Below, piece after piece: positions 1-5,867 of a stretch of DNA of 8,491 bases. Location: positions 1 to 8,491 of the forward strand of contig JAISRD010000181.1 of NCBI GenBank assembly GCA_031273835.1, given 5' to 3'. Position 1 is the first letter of the stretch. Every line of letters starts with the position of its first letter. The notes beneath the pieces are model-generated. The model saw nothing but the letters and a program-made list of their open reading frames with translations, was not told where the DNA came from and did not search any database. The stretch is from Treponema sp. (lineage in GTDB: Bacteria > Spirochaetota > Spirochaetia > Treponematales > Breznakiellaceae). The position numbers and the translations under genes are program-made.

Positions 1-138
1 GGCCGCCGCTTCCCGGTGGAAACGGAGATCCGGGATCTGCTGCGAAAAAACAGCAAGACCACCTTTGTGATGAAAAACGTGATCCTGGACCGGCCCATCG
101 CCGATTCGGTGTTCAGCCAGCGGAACCTGGAGAGATAG
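1..138 (+). CDS. C-terminal fragment of outer-membrane lipoprotein-sorting (LolA-like) protein
   Basis: The reading frame is open from the first base and ends at TAG 136-138, giving the last 45 residues of a protein whose start lies outside the window. The tail reads like the end of the LolA-like 'outer membrane lipoprotein-sorting protein' family: a strand-turn-strand with KNSKTTFVMKNVILDRPIAD, followed by a closing SVFSQRNLER. Family members are periplasmic half-barrel proteins thought to carry lipoproteins or lipids from inner-membrane exporters (ABC or RND/MMPL type) to the outer membrane. In many genomes they sit next to such an exporter, which would be upstream of this window and cannot be seen. 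The following gene on the same strand encodes a predicted outer-membrane barrel, which fits an envelope cluster. The family call rests on a short tail recognised by eye, so it is moderate; that this is the 3' end of a real gene is more certain. Confidence 0.6.
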   Translation, partial: GRRFPVETEIRDLLRKNSKTTFVMKNVILDRPIADSVFSQRNLER

Positions 139-144
139 TTAGGA

Positions 145-181
145 GTGAGAAGTGAGAAGTGAATAGCGAGCAGTGAGCAGT
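145..181 (+). repeat. Degenerate heptanucleotide tandem repeat (GTGAGAA-type)
   Basis: Five consecutive 7-nt units start right after the upstream stop codon: GTGAGAA (145-151), GTGAGAA (152-158), GTGAATA (159-165), GCGAGCA (166-172) and GTGAGCA (173-179), followed by GT. The first two are identical and the others drift by one to three bases. Reverse-complement units (TTCTCAC/TTCTCCC) occur at 221-248 and 270-297, so the spacer holds heptads on both strands and can fold. It resembles the short tandem heptad families seen in intergenic DNA of several bacterial groups. Function is unknown. Confidence 0.75.
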
Positions 182-204
182 TTAAGATAGCTGGAAAAGC
201 GAAG

Positions 205-300
205 CTGGAAGTCTTCCAACTTCTCCCTTCTCACTACAAACTTCTCACTAATACTGGAAGTCTTCCAACTTCTCCCTTCTCACTACTAACTTCTCACTAA
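205..300 (+). repeat. Two 47-bp direct repeats with internal palindrome and heptads
   Basis: Copy 1 (205-251) and copy 2 (254-300) match at 46 of 47 positions, differing only at 238 (A) versus 287 (T); the period is 49 nt. Each copy opens with the palindrome TGGAAG-T-CTTCCA (206-218 and 255-267) and continues in 7-nt steps: TTCTCCC, TTCTCAC, a variable heptad (TACAAAC or TACTAAC), then TTCTCAC. Each copy contains a 17-nt stretch (219-235 and 268-284) complementary at 16 of 17 positions to 144-160 upstream. Only one copy can pair with that upstream arm at a time. The second copy ends just before the ribosome-binding site AGGAGG (303-308) of the downstream barrel gene. Confidence 0.85.
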
Positions 301-314
301 ACAGGAGGTTTATA

Positions 315-1490
315 ATGAAGTTGAGAATAGCGGTTGTTTGGGCGATGGTGCTTTTGGGCGGGGCGGGGGCGGCGTTTGCCGAAGGGTTCGTTCTGTCGGG
401 GACACTGGACAGTACGGTGAGCTTTGCCGCCGGCGCCGGACCGTTTTTTTCATTCAATATTGAGGAATACGCCAACCTCAGGATGCAGACTAAAATAAAG
501 GATCGGGCGGTTTTTTACGGGGCCTTTAATGCCATAGCCGCGTCAGGTACCTCCGTGAGGACCGCCGCCGCCCTGGGCCTGCTGCAAAACGCGGACCCCG
601 TGGGCTTGGTCCCTTCGCCCTTCGTCGCCGGGGAAAACTACGCCGCCGCCCTGGAATTGGAACGCCTCTATTTCCGGCTGAACGGCGGCTACGCCGATAT
701 TGACGCGGGGCTCATGCGGCTTGCCTTCGGTTACGGCCAGGCCTGGGGGCCGTCGGATTTCCTCAATCCCCGTAACCCCCTCTTCCCCGACGCCCGCCCC
801 CGGGCGATCCTGGGAAGCGCCGTTTCGTTTTATCCCGTGGATACGGTCAAGTTACTTGCCTTTGGAGCGGCCCCCAAAAACCCCTTAAACGGCGGCGGGG
901 AGGGCTTTCTGTTCGGCCTTTCCGGGGATAAACACTGGGACCGGGCAAGCCTCCAGGTCCTTTACGCCTATGAAACCCCGGCGGAAGCCCTCCGGGGGAT
1001 TCACCGGGGAGGTCTGTCCCTCAAGGCGGAGCTGGAACTGGGCTTTGTCGCCGACCTCCTCTATACCTATGACGATGAAGCGAAAACCGGAGTAGAGGGC
1101 CTGGCCGCCGCCGCGGGGTTCGATTATTCCTTTTTTGACGGCGATTTCTATATCCTGGCTGAATACCTCTACAGCGGAGCCGCCTCGACAACCGCCTTAA
1201 CCGGGGGCGGGCGCCTTTCCAACCGGCATTATCTCTATGGTATGATCCTCTACCGGCTTAACGACTACACCAATTTCAGCCTTGCCTGTATCGCCGGTTT
1301 TGACGACCTGTCCTTTGCCCCCATCCTGGGGGCCGAATACGAACTTTTCCAGGGTCTGACCCTGAGCCTCTCCGGGCAGGTACCCCTGGATCGGGATACC
1401 TTTTCAGGGGACGGTAACCGGGGAGAACTGGGACCCGGGGAGCCGAAGCGAAATTGTATTATAACCGCCAAAGCCCGGCTTCGCCTGTAA
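315..1490 (+). CDS. Predicted outer-membrane beta-barrel protein (porin-like)
   Basis: This is a 391-residue exported protein. The ATG at 315 follows a strong ribosome-binding site, AGGAGG at 303-308, with a 6-nt spacer. Residues 1-22 form a classic signal peptide: MKLR, a hydrophobic core (VVWAMVLLGGAGAA), and an AFA cleavage site before EG. The mature chain is rich in Gly, Ala, Tyr and Phe and alternates polar with hydrophobic residues in short strands. It ends in an aromatic-poor but strand-like tail (ITAKARLRL), as expected of a transmembrane barrel. A segment near residues 133-160 (RLAFGYGQAWGPSDFLNPRN) resembles the WG..D..NP signature seen in porin-like barrels. The substrate is unknown. 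The upstream neighbour is a LolA-like lipoprotein-sorting protein, so the two may act in the same envelope route; the 176-nt repeat-filled spacer means co-transcription is not assured. I cannot assign a named family. Confidence 0.8.
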   Translation: MKLRIAVVWAMVLLGGAGAAFAEGFVLSGTLDSTVSFAAGAGPFFSFNIEEYANLRMQTKIKDRAVFYGAFNAIAASGTSVRTAAALGLLQNADPVGLVPSPFVAGENYAAALELERLYFRLNGGYADIDAGLMRLAFGYGQAWGPSDFLNPRNPLFPDARPRAILGSAVSFYPVDTVKLLAFGAAPKNPLNGGGEGFLFGLSGDKHWDRASLQVLYAYETPAEALRGIHRGGLSLKAELELGFVADLLYTYDDEAKTGVEGLAAAAGFDYSFFDGDFYILAEYLYSGAASTTALTGGGRLSNRHYLYGMILYRLNDYTNFSLACIAGFDDLSFAPILGAEYELFQGLTLSLSGQVPLDRDTFSGDGNRGELGPGEPKRNCIITAKARLRL

Positions 1491-1493
1491 AAC

Positions 1494-1545
1494 GGGGACA
1501 GACCTCAAATGGGGACAGACCCCGAATTCGAGGTCTGTCCCCATT
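1494..1545. repeat. Palindromic GGGGACAGACC repeat element (REP-like)
   Basis: Two direct copies of GGGGACAGACC (1494-1504 and 1511-1521) are followed by an inverted copy, GGTCTGTCCCC (1532-1542). Positions 1508-1545 form a near-perfect palindrome centred between 1526 and 1527 on CGAATTCG, with a single mismatch (1522/1531). The inverted copy also pairs perfectly over 13 nt with the outer copy (1494-1506), so two alternative hairpins exist. There is no T-run after the stem, so it is a poor intrinsic terminator, although it lies 4 nt after the barrel gene's stop codon. From memory, this motif recurs between genes in many bacteria and resembles REP sequences mobilised by Y1 (RAYT-type) transposases; no such transposase is in this window. 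Confidence 0.8.
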
Positions 1546-1567
1546 GTCTCCGATCGCCGTCATCACA

Positions 1568-1596
1568 TTGCCAAAAACCTCCGCTTCATGTATACT
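1568..1596 (+). promoter_or_regulatory. Sigma70-like promoter for the hpt/HD-GYP operon
   Basis: A -35 box TTGCCA (1568-1573) and a -10 box TATACT (1591-1596), each 5 of 6 to consensus, are separated by an optimal 17 nt. Transcription would start near 1603, leaving a leader of about 38 nt before the ATG at 1641. A second -10-like TATAAT lies at 1604-1609 but has no well-placed -35. The promoter lies downstream of the palindromic repeat, so the signalling operon appears transcriptionally separate from the barrel gene. Confidence 0.65.
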
Positions 1597-1640
1597 TATC
1601 TGATATAATAATCAACTGAAATCGGTACAGGAAGGGTATA

Positions 1641-2012
1641 ATGGCTGAAAATGACGTGGATTCCGGCGTTGCCAATGGGGTTATCTATATTGATCAGGAA
1701 GACGGGATCAAGCGGGTCATGAATAACTCCAAGCTCTATATCAAATTGTTGGATAAGTTCAGGACCGGAACCAGTCCGGACGAGCTTTTTAAGACCCTTG
1801 AGGCGGGGGATTATGAAAAAGCCCAGGTGGCCGTCCATACGATAAAGGGGGTTGCCGCCAATTTGTCTTTGCAGGAACTCTATAAACAGGCCCTGGAACT
1901 GGAGACCCAGATTAAAACCCGGGCGGTACATAACGGGGCGCCGGAAGCCTTTCGGACCTGTTTTGATGTAACTTTACAGTGTATTGATATGGTAATCAAA
2001 CAACATGGCTGA
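1641..2012 (+). CDS. Single-domain Hpt histidine phosphotransfer protein
   Basis: This 123-residue cytoplasmic protein consists of one Hpt four-helix domain. The phosphoacceptor site is His66 in the typical context AVHTIKGVAANLS (H-x-x-KG-x-A-x-N). The helix after it (LYKQALELETQIK) carries the usual ALELE pattern. Hpt proteins relay a phosphoryl group between the receiver domain of a hybrid histidine kinase and a terminal response regulator. The ATG at 1641 is preceded by a purine-rich ribosome-binding site (AGGAAGGG, about 1629-1635). Its stop codon overlaps the start of the next gene by 8 nt, implying translational coupling and that the response regulator downstream is its likely partner. 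No sensor kinase is present in the window, so the phosphate donor must be encoded elsewhere. Confidence in the domain is high; the partner assignment is inferred from gene order. Confidence 0.9.
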   Translation: MAENDVDSGVANGVIYIDQEDGIKRVMNNSKLYIKLLDKFRTGTSPDELFKTLEAGDYEKAQVAVHTIKGVAANLSLQELYKQALELETQIKTRAVHNGAPEAFRTCFDVTLQCIDMVIKQHG

Positions 2013-3066
2013 TACAAGCAACACAAGACCTACGGTTCTGATTGTCGACGATGTTGAAATGAACGTAATGATCCTCGAGGAGATTCTCAAGGATCGCTAC
2101 AATACCATTACCGCGGGAAACGGCGTCGAAGCCCTTAATGTGCTCCGTACCACCCCAATTCTCCCCAAAATCATCCTCCTGGATGTGTTTATGCCCGAGA
2201 TGAACGGGTACGAAATGCTGGAAATCATGAAGGCCGATAGCGCCCTCAAGCGTATTCCGGTTATTTTCATCACCACTTCGGATTCGGAGAGCGAAGCCCT
2301 GTCCGCCGGGGCGGTGGATTTTATTTCCAAGCCCTTTTTGCCGGAGATCGTTCAGCTCCGGGTAAAAAATCAGATAGAATTAAAGAACTACAGCGACAGC
2401 CTGGAGGCCATGGTAGCCGAAAAAGCCGCGGAGATCACCTCCACCCTGGATAATATGCTCCAGTCCATGGCGAATATCATAGAATACCGCAACCTGGAAT
2501 CGGGAAGCCATGTAAAAAGGACCCAGTTTTTCTCAAAAGCCCTTATCGATCATATCATGGGATTCTCTTCCCCCTATGCCGACGAGCTGCAGACCCTTGA
2601 TCGGGACATTATCGTTAAATCCGTAGCCCTCCACGATGTGGGGAAGATCGGTATCCCCGACAAGATCCTCCTTAAACCGGGGAAACTTGACGCCGATGAA
2701 TTCGAGATCATGAAAACCCATACTACAATCGGAAAAAATATCATCGAGTCGATATTAACCCACAGTGAAACCATTTACCTCAAGCATTGCCGGGACATCT
2801 GTTATTGCCACCATGAGCGGTTTGACGGGAAAGGGTACCCCAGGGGACTAAGGGAATTTGAGATCCCCCTTTCCGCCCGGATCGTTTCCCTGGTCGATGT
2901 ATATGACGCCCTGGTATGCGCCCGGGTCTACAAGGCCGCTTTCCCCTATGAAGAGGCGGTGCGGATCATCGGCGAAGGCCGGGGTACCCAGTTTGACCCC
3001 TTCCTTACCGACATGGTATTGGAAATTCAGGATCAGTTTAGGGACATCTCCCTGCAGAATCAGTAG
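2005..3066 (+). CDS. Response regulator with HD-GYP c-di-GMP phosphodiesterase domain
   Basis: This 353-residue cytoplasmic protein has an RpfG-like layout. The N-terminal receiver (about 8-125) has Asp15-Asp16, phosphoacceptor Asp60 in ILLDVFMPEMNG, Thr90 and Lys109 before Pro110. A short coiled linker (about 126-150) leads to an HD-GYP domain (about 150-345). Expected metal and substrate residues are all present: Glu165, His169, the His210-Asp211 pair with Lys214, His239, His269-His270, and Asp298; the GYP motif is Gly277-Tyr278-Pro279. HD-GYP enzymes hydrolyse cyclic di-GMP to pGpG or GMP, lowering this second messenger and affecting motility, attachment and virulence-type traits. Phosphorylation of the receiver presumably controls activity. 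The start overlaps hpt by 8 nt and has no evident Shine-Dalgarno, so expression probably depends on coupling to hpt. With intact residues it is likely active. Whether Hpt phosphorylates it is inferred. Confidence 0.93.
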   Translation: MADTSNTRPTVLIVDDVEMNVMILEEILKDRYNTITAGNGVEALNVLRTTPILPKIILLDVFMPEMNGYEMLEIMKADSALKRIPVIFITTSDSESEALSAGAVDFISKPFLPEIVQLRVKNQIELKNYSDSLEAMVAEKAAEITSTLDNMLQSMANIIEYRNLESGSHVKRTQFFSKALIDHIMGFSSPYADELQTLDRDIIVKSVALHDVGKIGIPDKILLKPGKLDADEFEIMKTHTTIGKNIIESILTHSETIYLKHCRDICYCHHERFDGKGYPRGLREFEIPLSARIVSLVDVYDALVCARVYKAAFPYEEAVRIIGEGRGTQFDPFLTDMVLEIQDQFRDISLQNQ

Positions 3067-3081
3067 GGAATCGGAGCCCGG

Positions 3082-3118
3082 CGCCGCGGGGAATTACCGA
3101 GGTCCGCCGCGGGGAATT
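3082..3118. repeat. 14-bp direct repeat between convergent HD-GYP gene and tmRNA
   Basis: CGCCGCGGGGAATT occurs at 3082-3095 and again at 3105-3118. Each copy holds the self-complementary CCGCGG, so copy 1 (3084-3089) can pair with copy 2 (3107-3112). The second copy runs into a short T-tract (3117-3121) on the plus strand. This could be a weak terminator for the HD-GYP gene that ends at 3066. On the minus strand it lies just beyond the tmRNA 3' end, where no T-run follows. Confidence 0.4.
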
Positions 3119-3120
3119 TT

Positions 3121-3463
3121 TGGAGGTGGCGGGAGTCGAACCCGCGTCCTAATACGCGAAATACAAGCCTCTACAGGTTTAGCCGCCTATTGGATTGTCG
3201 GGACCGGCTTGGCTAAGCGGCACGCGGCCCATCCGTATTCCGGGAATTTCTCGCCTCACCCCGTCCGGAACCGGGGATCGGCCAGCCTTGATTGTGACGC
3301 GGAAGCCCTTCCTCAAGGCGGCGGAAGGGTTCCACGCGGTTACGCAGCTAAGGCGTAATCGTAACTGTCGTTGTTGGCAGTTAAAGTTTTGCCGAATCAG
3401 GAGATCGGCGCTCCACCTGCAGCCTGTACCCCGAACCGTACCAGTCGAAACCGGTGCACCCCC
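3121..3463 (-). ncRNA. ssrA: Transfer-messenger RNA (tmRNA)
   Basis: tmRNA rescues stalled ribosomes: it enters like alanyl-tRNA, then serves as template for a degradation tag. The 5' end at 3463 reads GGGGGTGCACCGGTTTCGAC, the hallmark start of one-piece tmRNAs. The 3' end has the T-arm GCGGG-TTCGACT-CCCGC followed by CACCTCC and discriminator A at 3121. The first seven bases pair with CACCTCC (one G-U), closing the acceptor stem. CCA is not encoded: the sequence continues AAAA, so the tail must be added by nucleotidyltransferase. The internal reading frame (3340-3378) gives the tag ANNDSYDYALAA. The gene is 343 nt without CCA, typical in length. It sits downstream of the Omp85-like gene on the same strand and converges with the HD-GYP gene. 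The 5' boundary is set by acceptor pairing, consistent with RNase P processing. Confidence 0.97.
3340..3378 (-). other. tmRNA tag-peptide reading frame (ANNDSYDYALAA)
   Basis: Within the tmRNA, the resume codon GCC (3376-3378 on the minus strand) opens a 12-codon frame ending in TAA (3340-3342). The encoded tag is A-N-N-D-S-Y-D-Y-A-L-A-A. The YALAA end is the recognition signal for ClpXP-type proteases and SspB-like adaptors in other bacteria. The sequence just before the resume codon (TTTAACT) matches the usual TAACT-type context. DYALAA endings are what I recall for treponemes, which supports the spirochaete assignment. Confidence 0.9.
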
Positions 3464-3474
3464 TGGGTAAAAAC

Positions 3475-3503
3475 AGTATGGCATAAGCGCGGATTTTAAT
3501 AAA
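3475..3503 (-). promoter_or_regulatory. Possible tmRNA promoter
   Basis: On the minus strand, CATACT (3475-3480) could be a -10 box 11 nt before the mature tmRNA 5' end, with TTTATT (3498-3503) 17 nt further up as a poor -35 (3 of 6). The short extra leader would be removed by RNase P. The match is weak; the tmRNA could also be reached by readthrough from the Omp85-like gene. Confidence 0.3.
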
Positions 3504-3519
3504 GCGCCCCTCGGCGGGG
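3501..3519 (-). terminator. Possible weak terminator after the Omp85-like gene
   Basis: Just after the TAG stop at 3523-3525, the minus strand reads CCCC-GCCGA-GGGG followed by CGCTTTATT. The stem is only 4 G-C pairs and the T-tract is interrupted, so termination would be partial. It lies between the Omp85-like gene and the tmRNA and would separate their transcription. Confidence 0.3.
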
Positions 3520-3522
3520 GTA

Positions 3523-4749
3523 CTAAAAACCCATCCCTAAGTTAAGCGAAAACTGGGGTATGCCGGTAACCATATTATAGGCCGCGCCGAAATCCAGGGC
3601 GGGTATGGCCAGGCGGCTCAGGTAGAAACGTATGCCCCCGGCGGGGCCATGGTCGAAATTAAGCCCCGAAAGGAGGCTTGAGGACAGGACGAACTGCCAG
3701 GAAGCCGTGGCGGAAAGGGTTCCCATACGGAATTTAAAAAGGTACTTTTCAAGCCCCCCCTGTACCGCGGCATAGTTGAGGGCATAAAAGTTCGCCGGAA
3801 GTATACCCTGGTACAGGGCGCTTTCGGAAAGGGCGTCCCCGCCGGGCCTCAACACCCCCCCGCCCCGCAGTTTAAGGAGAAAACCCGGTACAAGAGAAAC
3901 GCCGTAGTTTCCCCGTATTTGAAATTCATGGCCGGAGGAGCCTTCCAGGGCAAGTTTATAGCCGTAGGCAAAAGAAAGGCTTCGTTCGGAAAGCAGGTAG
4001 CCGTCCCAATTGCTGTAACGCAGGGAAAGACCGGGGGCAAAGCCTATGGTACGGTACCCGCTCTCCGGGGCGTTGAACAACCTTTTGGTAATGGCAAGAT
4101 CGGTGAGGGAAAGGTTGAAAGAAAGATTCAAATGATCGGTCAGGGGATAATCCAGCCCCAGACGGCCGCTCAGAAGAACCGCCTCGTAACTGCGGAGGGT
4201 TTCCCCCCACCGGCTCTGGTTTCCCTGATTCCGCCTGTTGTAAAAAAACGCCGCGTTCCAGCCGGGAAATCCCCTTCTGTCCGGCGTATTCCGGTACATA
4301 AGCATGGCCATCCATCCGTCCGACCCGTACATACCCCCGACGGCGGCCTGATCCTTAAGGCCCCCGGCATTGGTATCCATCAGAAGAAGGCCGAAATTCG
4401 CCCCTCCGGAGGTAATCGTCGCTATGGGTATGGGAAAGAGAGACCACTTCTCTTCTACCTGAACCGTGAGGATAAGCCCCTCTTCCCCCCGGACCAATTC
4501 CACCGACACCGGTTCCAGTACGCCGGTATCTATCACCGCGGCTTTTACCTCGTTTAGATCCAGGGTTTCCCCCTCCCGGCCGATAAATTTTTCCAGGGCG
4601 TAGTCCGTAATACGGGGTTTGGTACGCTTGAGCCCCGATACTTCGACGGAAGTTATGGGACCGGAGGAAAGCTGCCCGCCGCCGTCCGGCTCGGCCTGGG
4701 CATAGAGGAAGGAGGCGGCGAGGAAAAAGAAGGCGGCGGCTTTTTTCAC
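3523..4749 (-). CDS. Single-POTRA Omp85/BamA-like outer-membrane protein
   Basis: This is a 408-residue exported barrel protein. I chose the GTG at 4749 because it begins a clear signal peptide (VKKAAAFFFLAASFLYAQA, cleavage near residue 19). The frame stays open upstream, but that extension only overlaps ilvE in another frame. One POTRA-like domain follows (about 31-98: ITSVEVSGLKRT, then LDLNEVKAAVIDTGVLEPVS and LTVQVEEKW). The rest (about 105-408) is a Gly/Tyr/Leu-rich barrel with repeated strands and a terminal Phe (SLNLGMGF), the usual assembly signal of outer-membrane proteins. BamA proper has several POTRA domains and is about twice this length, so this is not the housekeeping BamA. 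A minimal Omp85-superfamily member for assembly or secretion is more likely. It starts 11 nt after ilvE stops, so the two are probably co-transcribed; the ribosome-binding site (GGAAAA) is weak. Substrate is unknown. Confidence 0.8.
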   Translation of the reverse strand: MKKAAAFFFLAASFLYAQAEPDGGGQLSSGPITSVEVSGLKRTKPRITDYALEKFIGREGETLDLNEVKAAVIDTGVLEPVSVELVRGEEGLILTVQVEEKWSLFPIPIATITSGGANFGLLLMDTNAGGLKDQAAVGGMYGSDGWMAMLMYRNTPDRRGFPGWNAAFFYNRRNQGNQSRWGETLRSYEAVLLSGRLGLDYPLTDHLNLSFNLSLTDLAITKRLFNAPESGYRTIGFAPGLSLRYSNWDGYLLSERSLSFAYGYKLALEGSSGHEFQIRGNYGVSLVPGFLLKLRGGGVLRPGGDALSESALYQGILPANFYALNYAAVQGGLEKYLFKFRMGTLSATASWQFVLSSSLLSGLNFDHGPAGGIRFYLSRLAIPALDFGAAYNMVTGIPQFSLNLGMGF

Positions 4750-4760
4750 TTTTCCGGCGT

Positions 4761-5846
4761 CTATACCACGGGGGTAAGCCACCCCTTGGAATCGGGCAGG
4801 GTCCCGTACTGTATCCCCTTGAGGGTTTTCTGGAGTTCCATGGTAAGCTCCCCGGCTTTGCCGTCCCCAAAAACCGTTTTTTTGCCCCGGTAACTGAGGG
4901 ACGGAATCGGGGTGGCCCCGGCGGCGGTGCCGCTGACAAAACATTCCCTTGTCTCCGACAGGGCCTCGTCAATGGAAATTTTCCGCTCTGAAACCTCTAC
5001 CCCCCTGTCCCGGGCAAGCTCTATGAGGCTGAGCCGGGTAATGCCGGGAAGTATGGTATCCCCCAATTCGGGGGTAACCAGTACGCCGGATTTAAGGTAA
5101 AAGAAGATATTGCAAGAGGATCCTTCCTCGACAAATCTATGTTCCTGGGCGTCGAGGAATACGCACTCCATATAGCCCGCCTCGGCGGCCTCGTGCTTGG
5201 CCAGGGCGGCGATTACATAGTTGGAATCCGCCTTGATCCAGCCGGTCCCCCTGGGGGTCGCCCGGATACGCTCGGTGATCACCGCGCCGGACTTGCCCTC
5301 GCTGAAATAGGCGCTTACGGGGGTGCAGATGACCACCACCCAGGGTTCGCTGGAAATGTTTACCCCTATGCCCCCTTCGGCATAGCTGAAGGGACGTATA
5401 TAAACCGAATCGGCGTTCATAAAGGAATCCTTCTCCCATTCGGTCTTATAGCGGGGCTTAAACCCTAAGGCCGCGTTACGCTTTACCGTTTCAACCAGGG
5501 CCTTAACGAACAGTTCCCGTGGGAAGGGGGGCATAAAGAGGCCCTTCATGGAATTGTAAAAACGTTCCGCGTTTTTATCGGGCCTGAATATGGCAAGGCC
5601 CCCGTCTTTTTGGGGCAGGGCCTTGACCCCCTCAAAACAGCCCAGCCCGTACTGGGTGGTATAGCTTACCAGGGGCATATCGTTGTAAAAATTCCGGGAA
5701 TCCGAAAGGGCCGCGGCCTCGGCGGGGGGCAGGGCGGCTTCCTCCTCCGGGGTTTTGTGGGGCTTTTCAAGGAATTCTTCTTTCCATTGGTCCCTTAAGT
5801 ATTTTGCCCGGTAGCTTATCGGGTAACTTGACAGCGTAAAGGCCAT
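4761..5846 (-). CDS. ilvE: Branched-chain amino-acid aminotransferase (PLP fold type IV)
   Basis: This 361-residue cytoplasmic enzyme interconverts leucine, isoleucine and valine with their 2-oxo acids using glutamate/2-oxoglutarate, the last step of branched-chain synthesis. The ATG at 5846 has a strong ribosome-binding site (AAGGAGG, 5851-5857). An in-frame upstream ATG at 5903 is unlikely because it lies beyond the promoter. Fold-type IV features are evident: YGLGCFEGVKAL near residue 66, the PLP lysine Lys205 in GWIKADSNYVIAAL, FVEEGSSCNIFF near 238-249, GDTILPGITR at 262-271, and FVSGTAAGATPI in the C-terminal part. Length and order fit the larger group of BCATs (about 350-360 residues). 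A D-amino-acid aminotransferase or ADC lyase is less likely because of the FEG-K and GTA pattern. It heads an apparent operon with the Omp85-like gene. Confidence 0.93.
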   Translation of the reverse strand: MAFTLSSYPISYRAKYLRDQWKEEFLEKPHKTPEEEAALPPAEAAALSDSRNFYNDMPLVSYTTQYGLGCFEGVKALPQKDGGLAIFRPDKNAERFYNSMKGLFMPPFPRELFVKALVETVKRNAALGFKPRYKTEWEKDSFMNADSVYIRPFSYAEGGIGVNISSEPWVVVICTPVSAYFSEGKSGAVITERIRATPRGTGWIKADSNYVIAALAKHEAAEAGYMECVFLDAQEHRFVEEGSSCNIFFYLKSGVLVTPELGDTILPGITRLSLIELARDRGVEVSERKISIDEALSETRECFVSGTAAGATPIPSLSYRGKKTVFGDGKAGELTMELQKTLKGIQYGTLPDSKGWLTPVV

Positions 5847-5867
5847 GATTCCTCCTTTTCGTGGAAG

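Noticed and set aside
205..300. Could be a small CRISPR array
   Set aside because: There are only two 47-bp copies separated by 2 nt, with no spacers and no cas genes; the internal 7-nt periodicity explains them better.
1491..1550. Intrinsic terminator after the barrel gene
   Set aside because: The stem is strong but followed by ATTGTCTCC rather than a T-run, and the extra direct copy points to a REP-like element; some termination remains possible.
3121..3160. A tRNA gene, because of the GGTTCGA-type T-arm
   Set aside because: There is no anticodon arm within tRNA distance; the partner acceptor strand is about 330 nt away together with a tag frame, so this is tmRNA.
2858..3470. Plus-strand open frames over the HD-GYP 3' end and the tmRNA
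   Set aside because: They cross a well-supported coding region and a clear tmRNA; the tmRNA conservation (TTCGACT T-arm, acceptor pairing, tag) explains the sequence.
3919..4557. Plus-strand open frame of 212 codons opposite the Omp85-like gene
   Set aside because: It is entirely antisense to a gene with a signal peptide, POTRA and barrel pattern, is Gly/Pro/Arg/Lys-rich with no domain, and has no ribosome-binding site; it is a shadow in GC-rich DNA.
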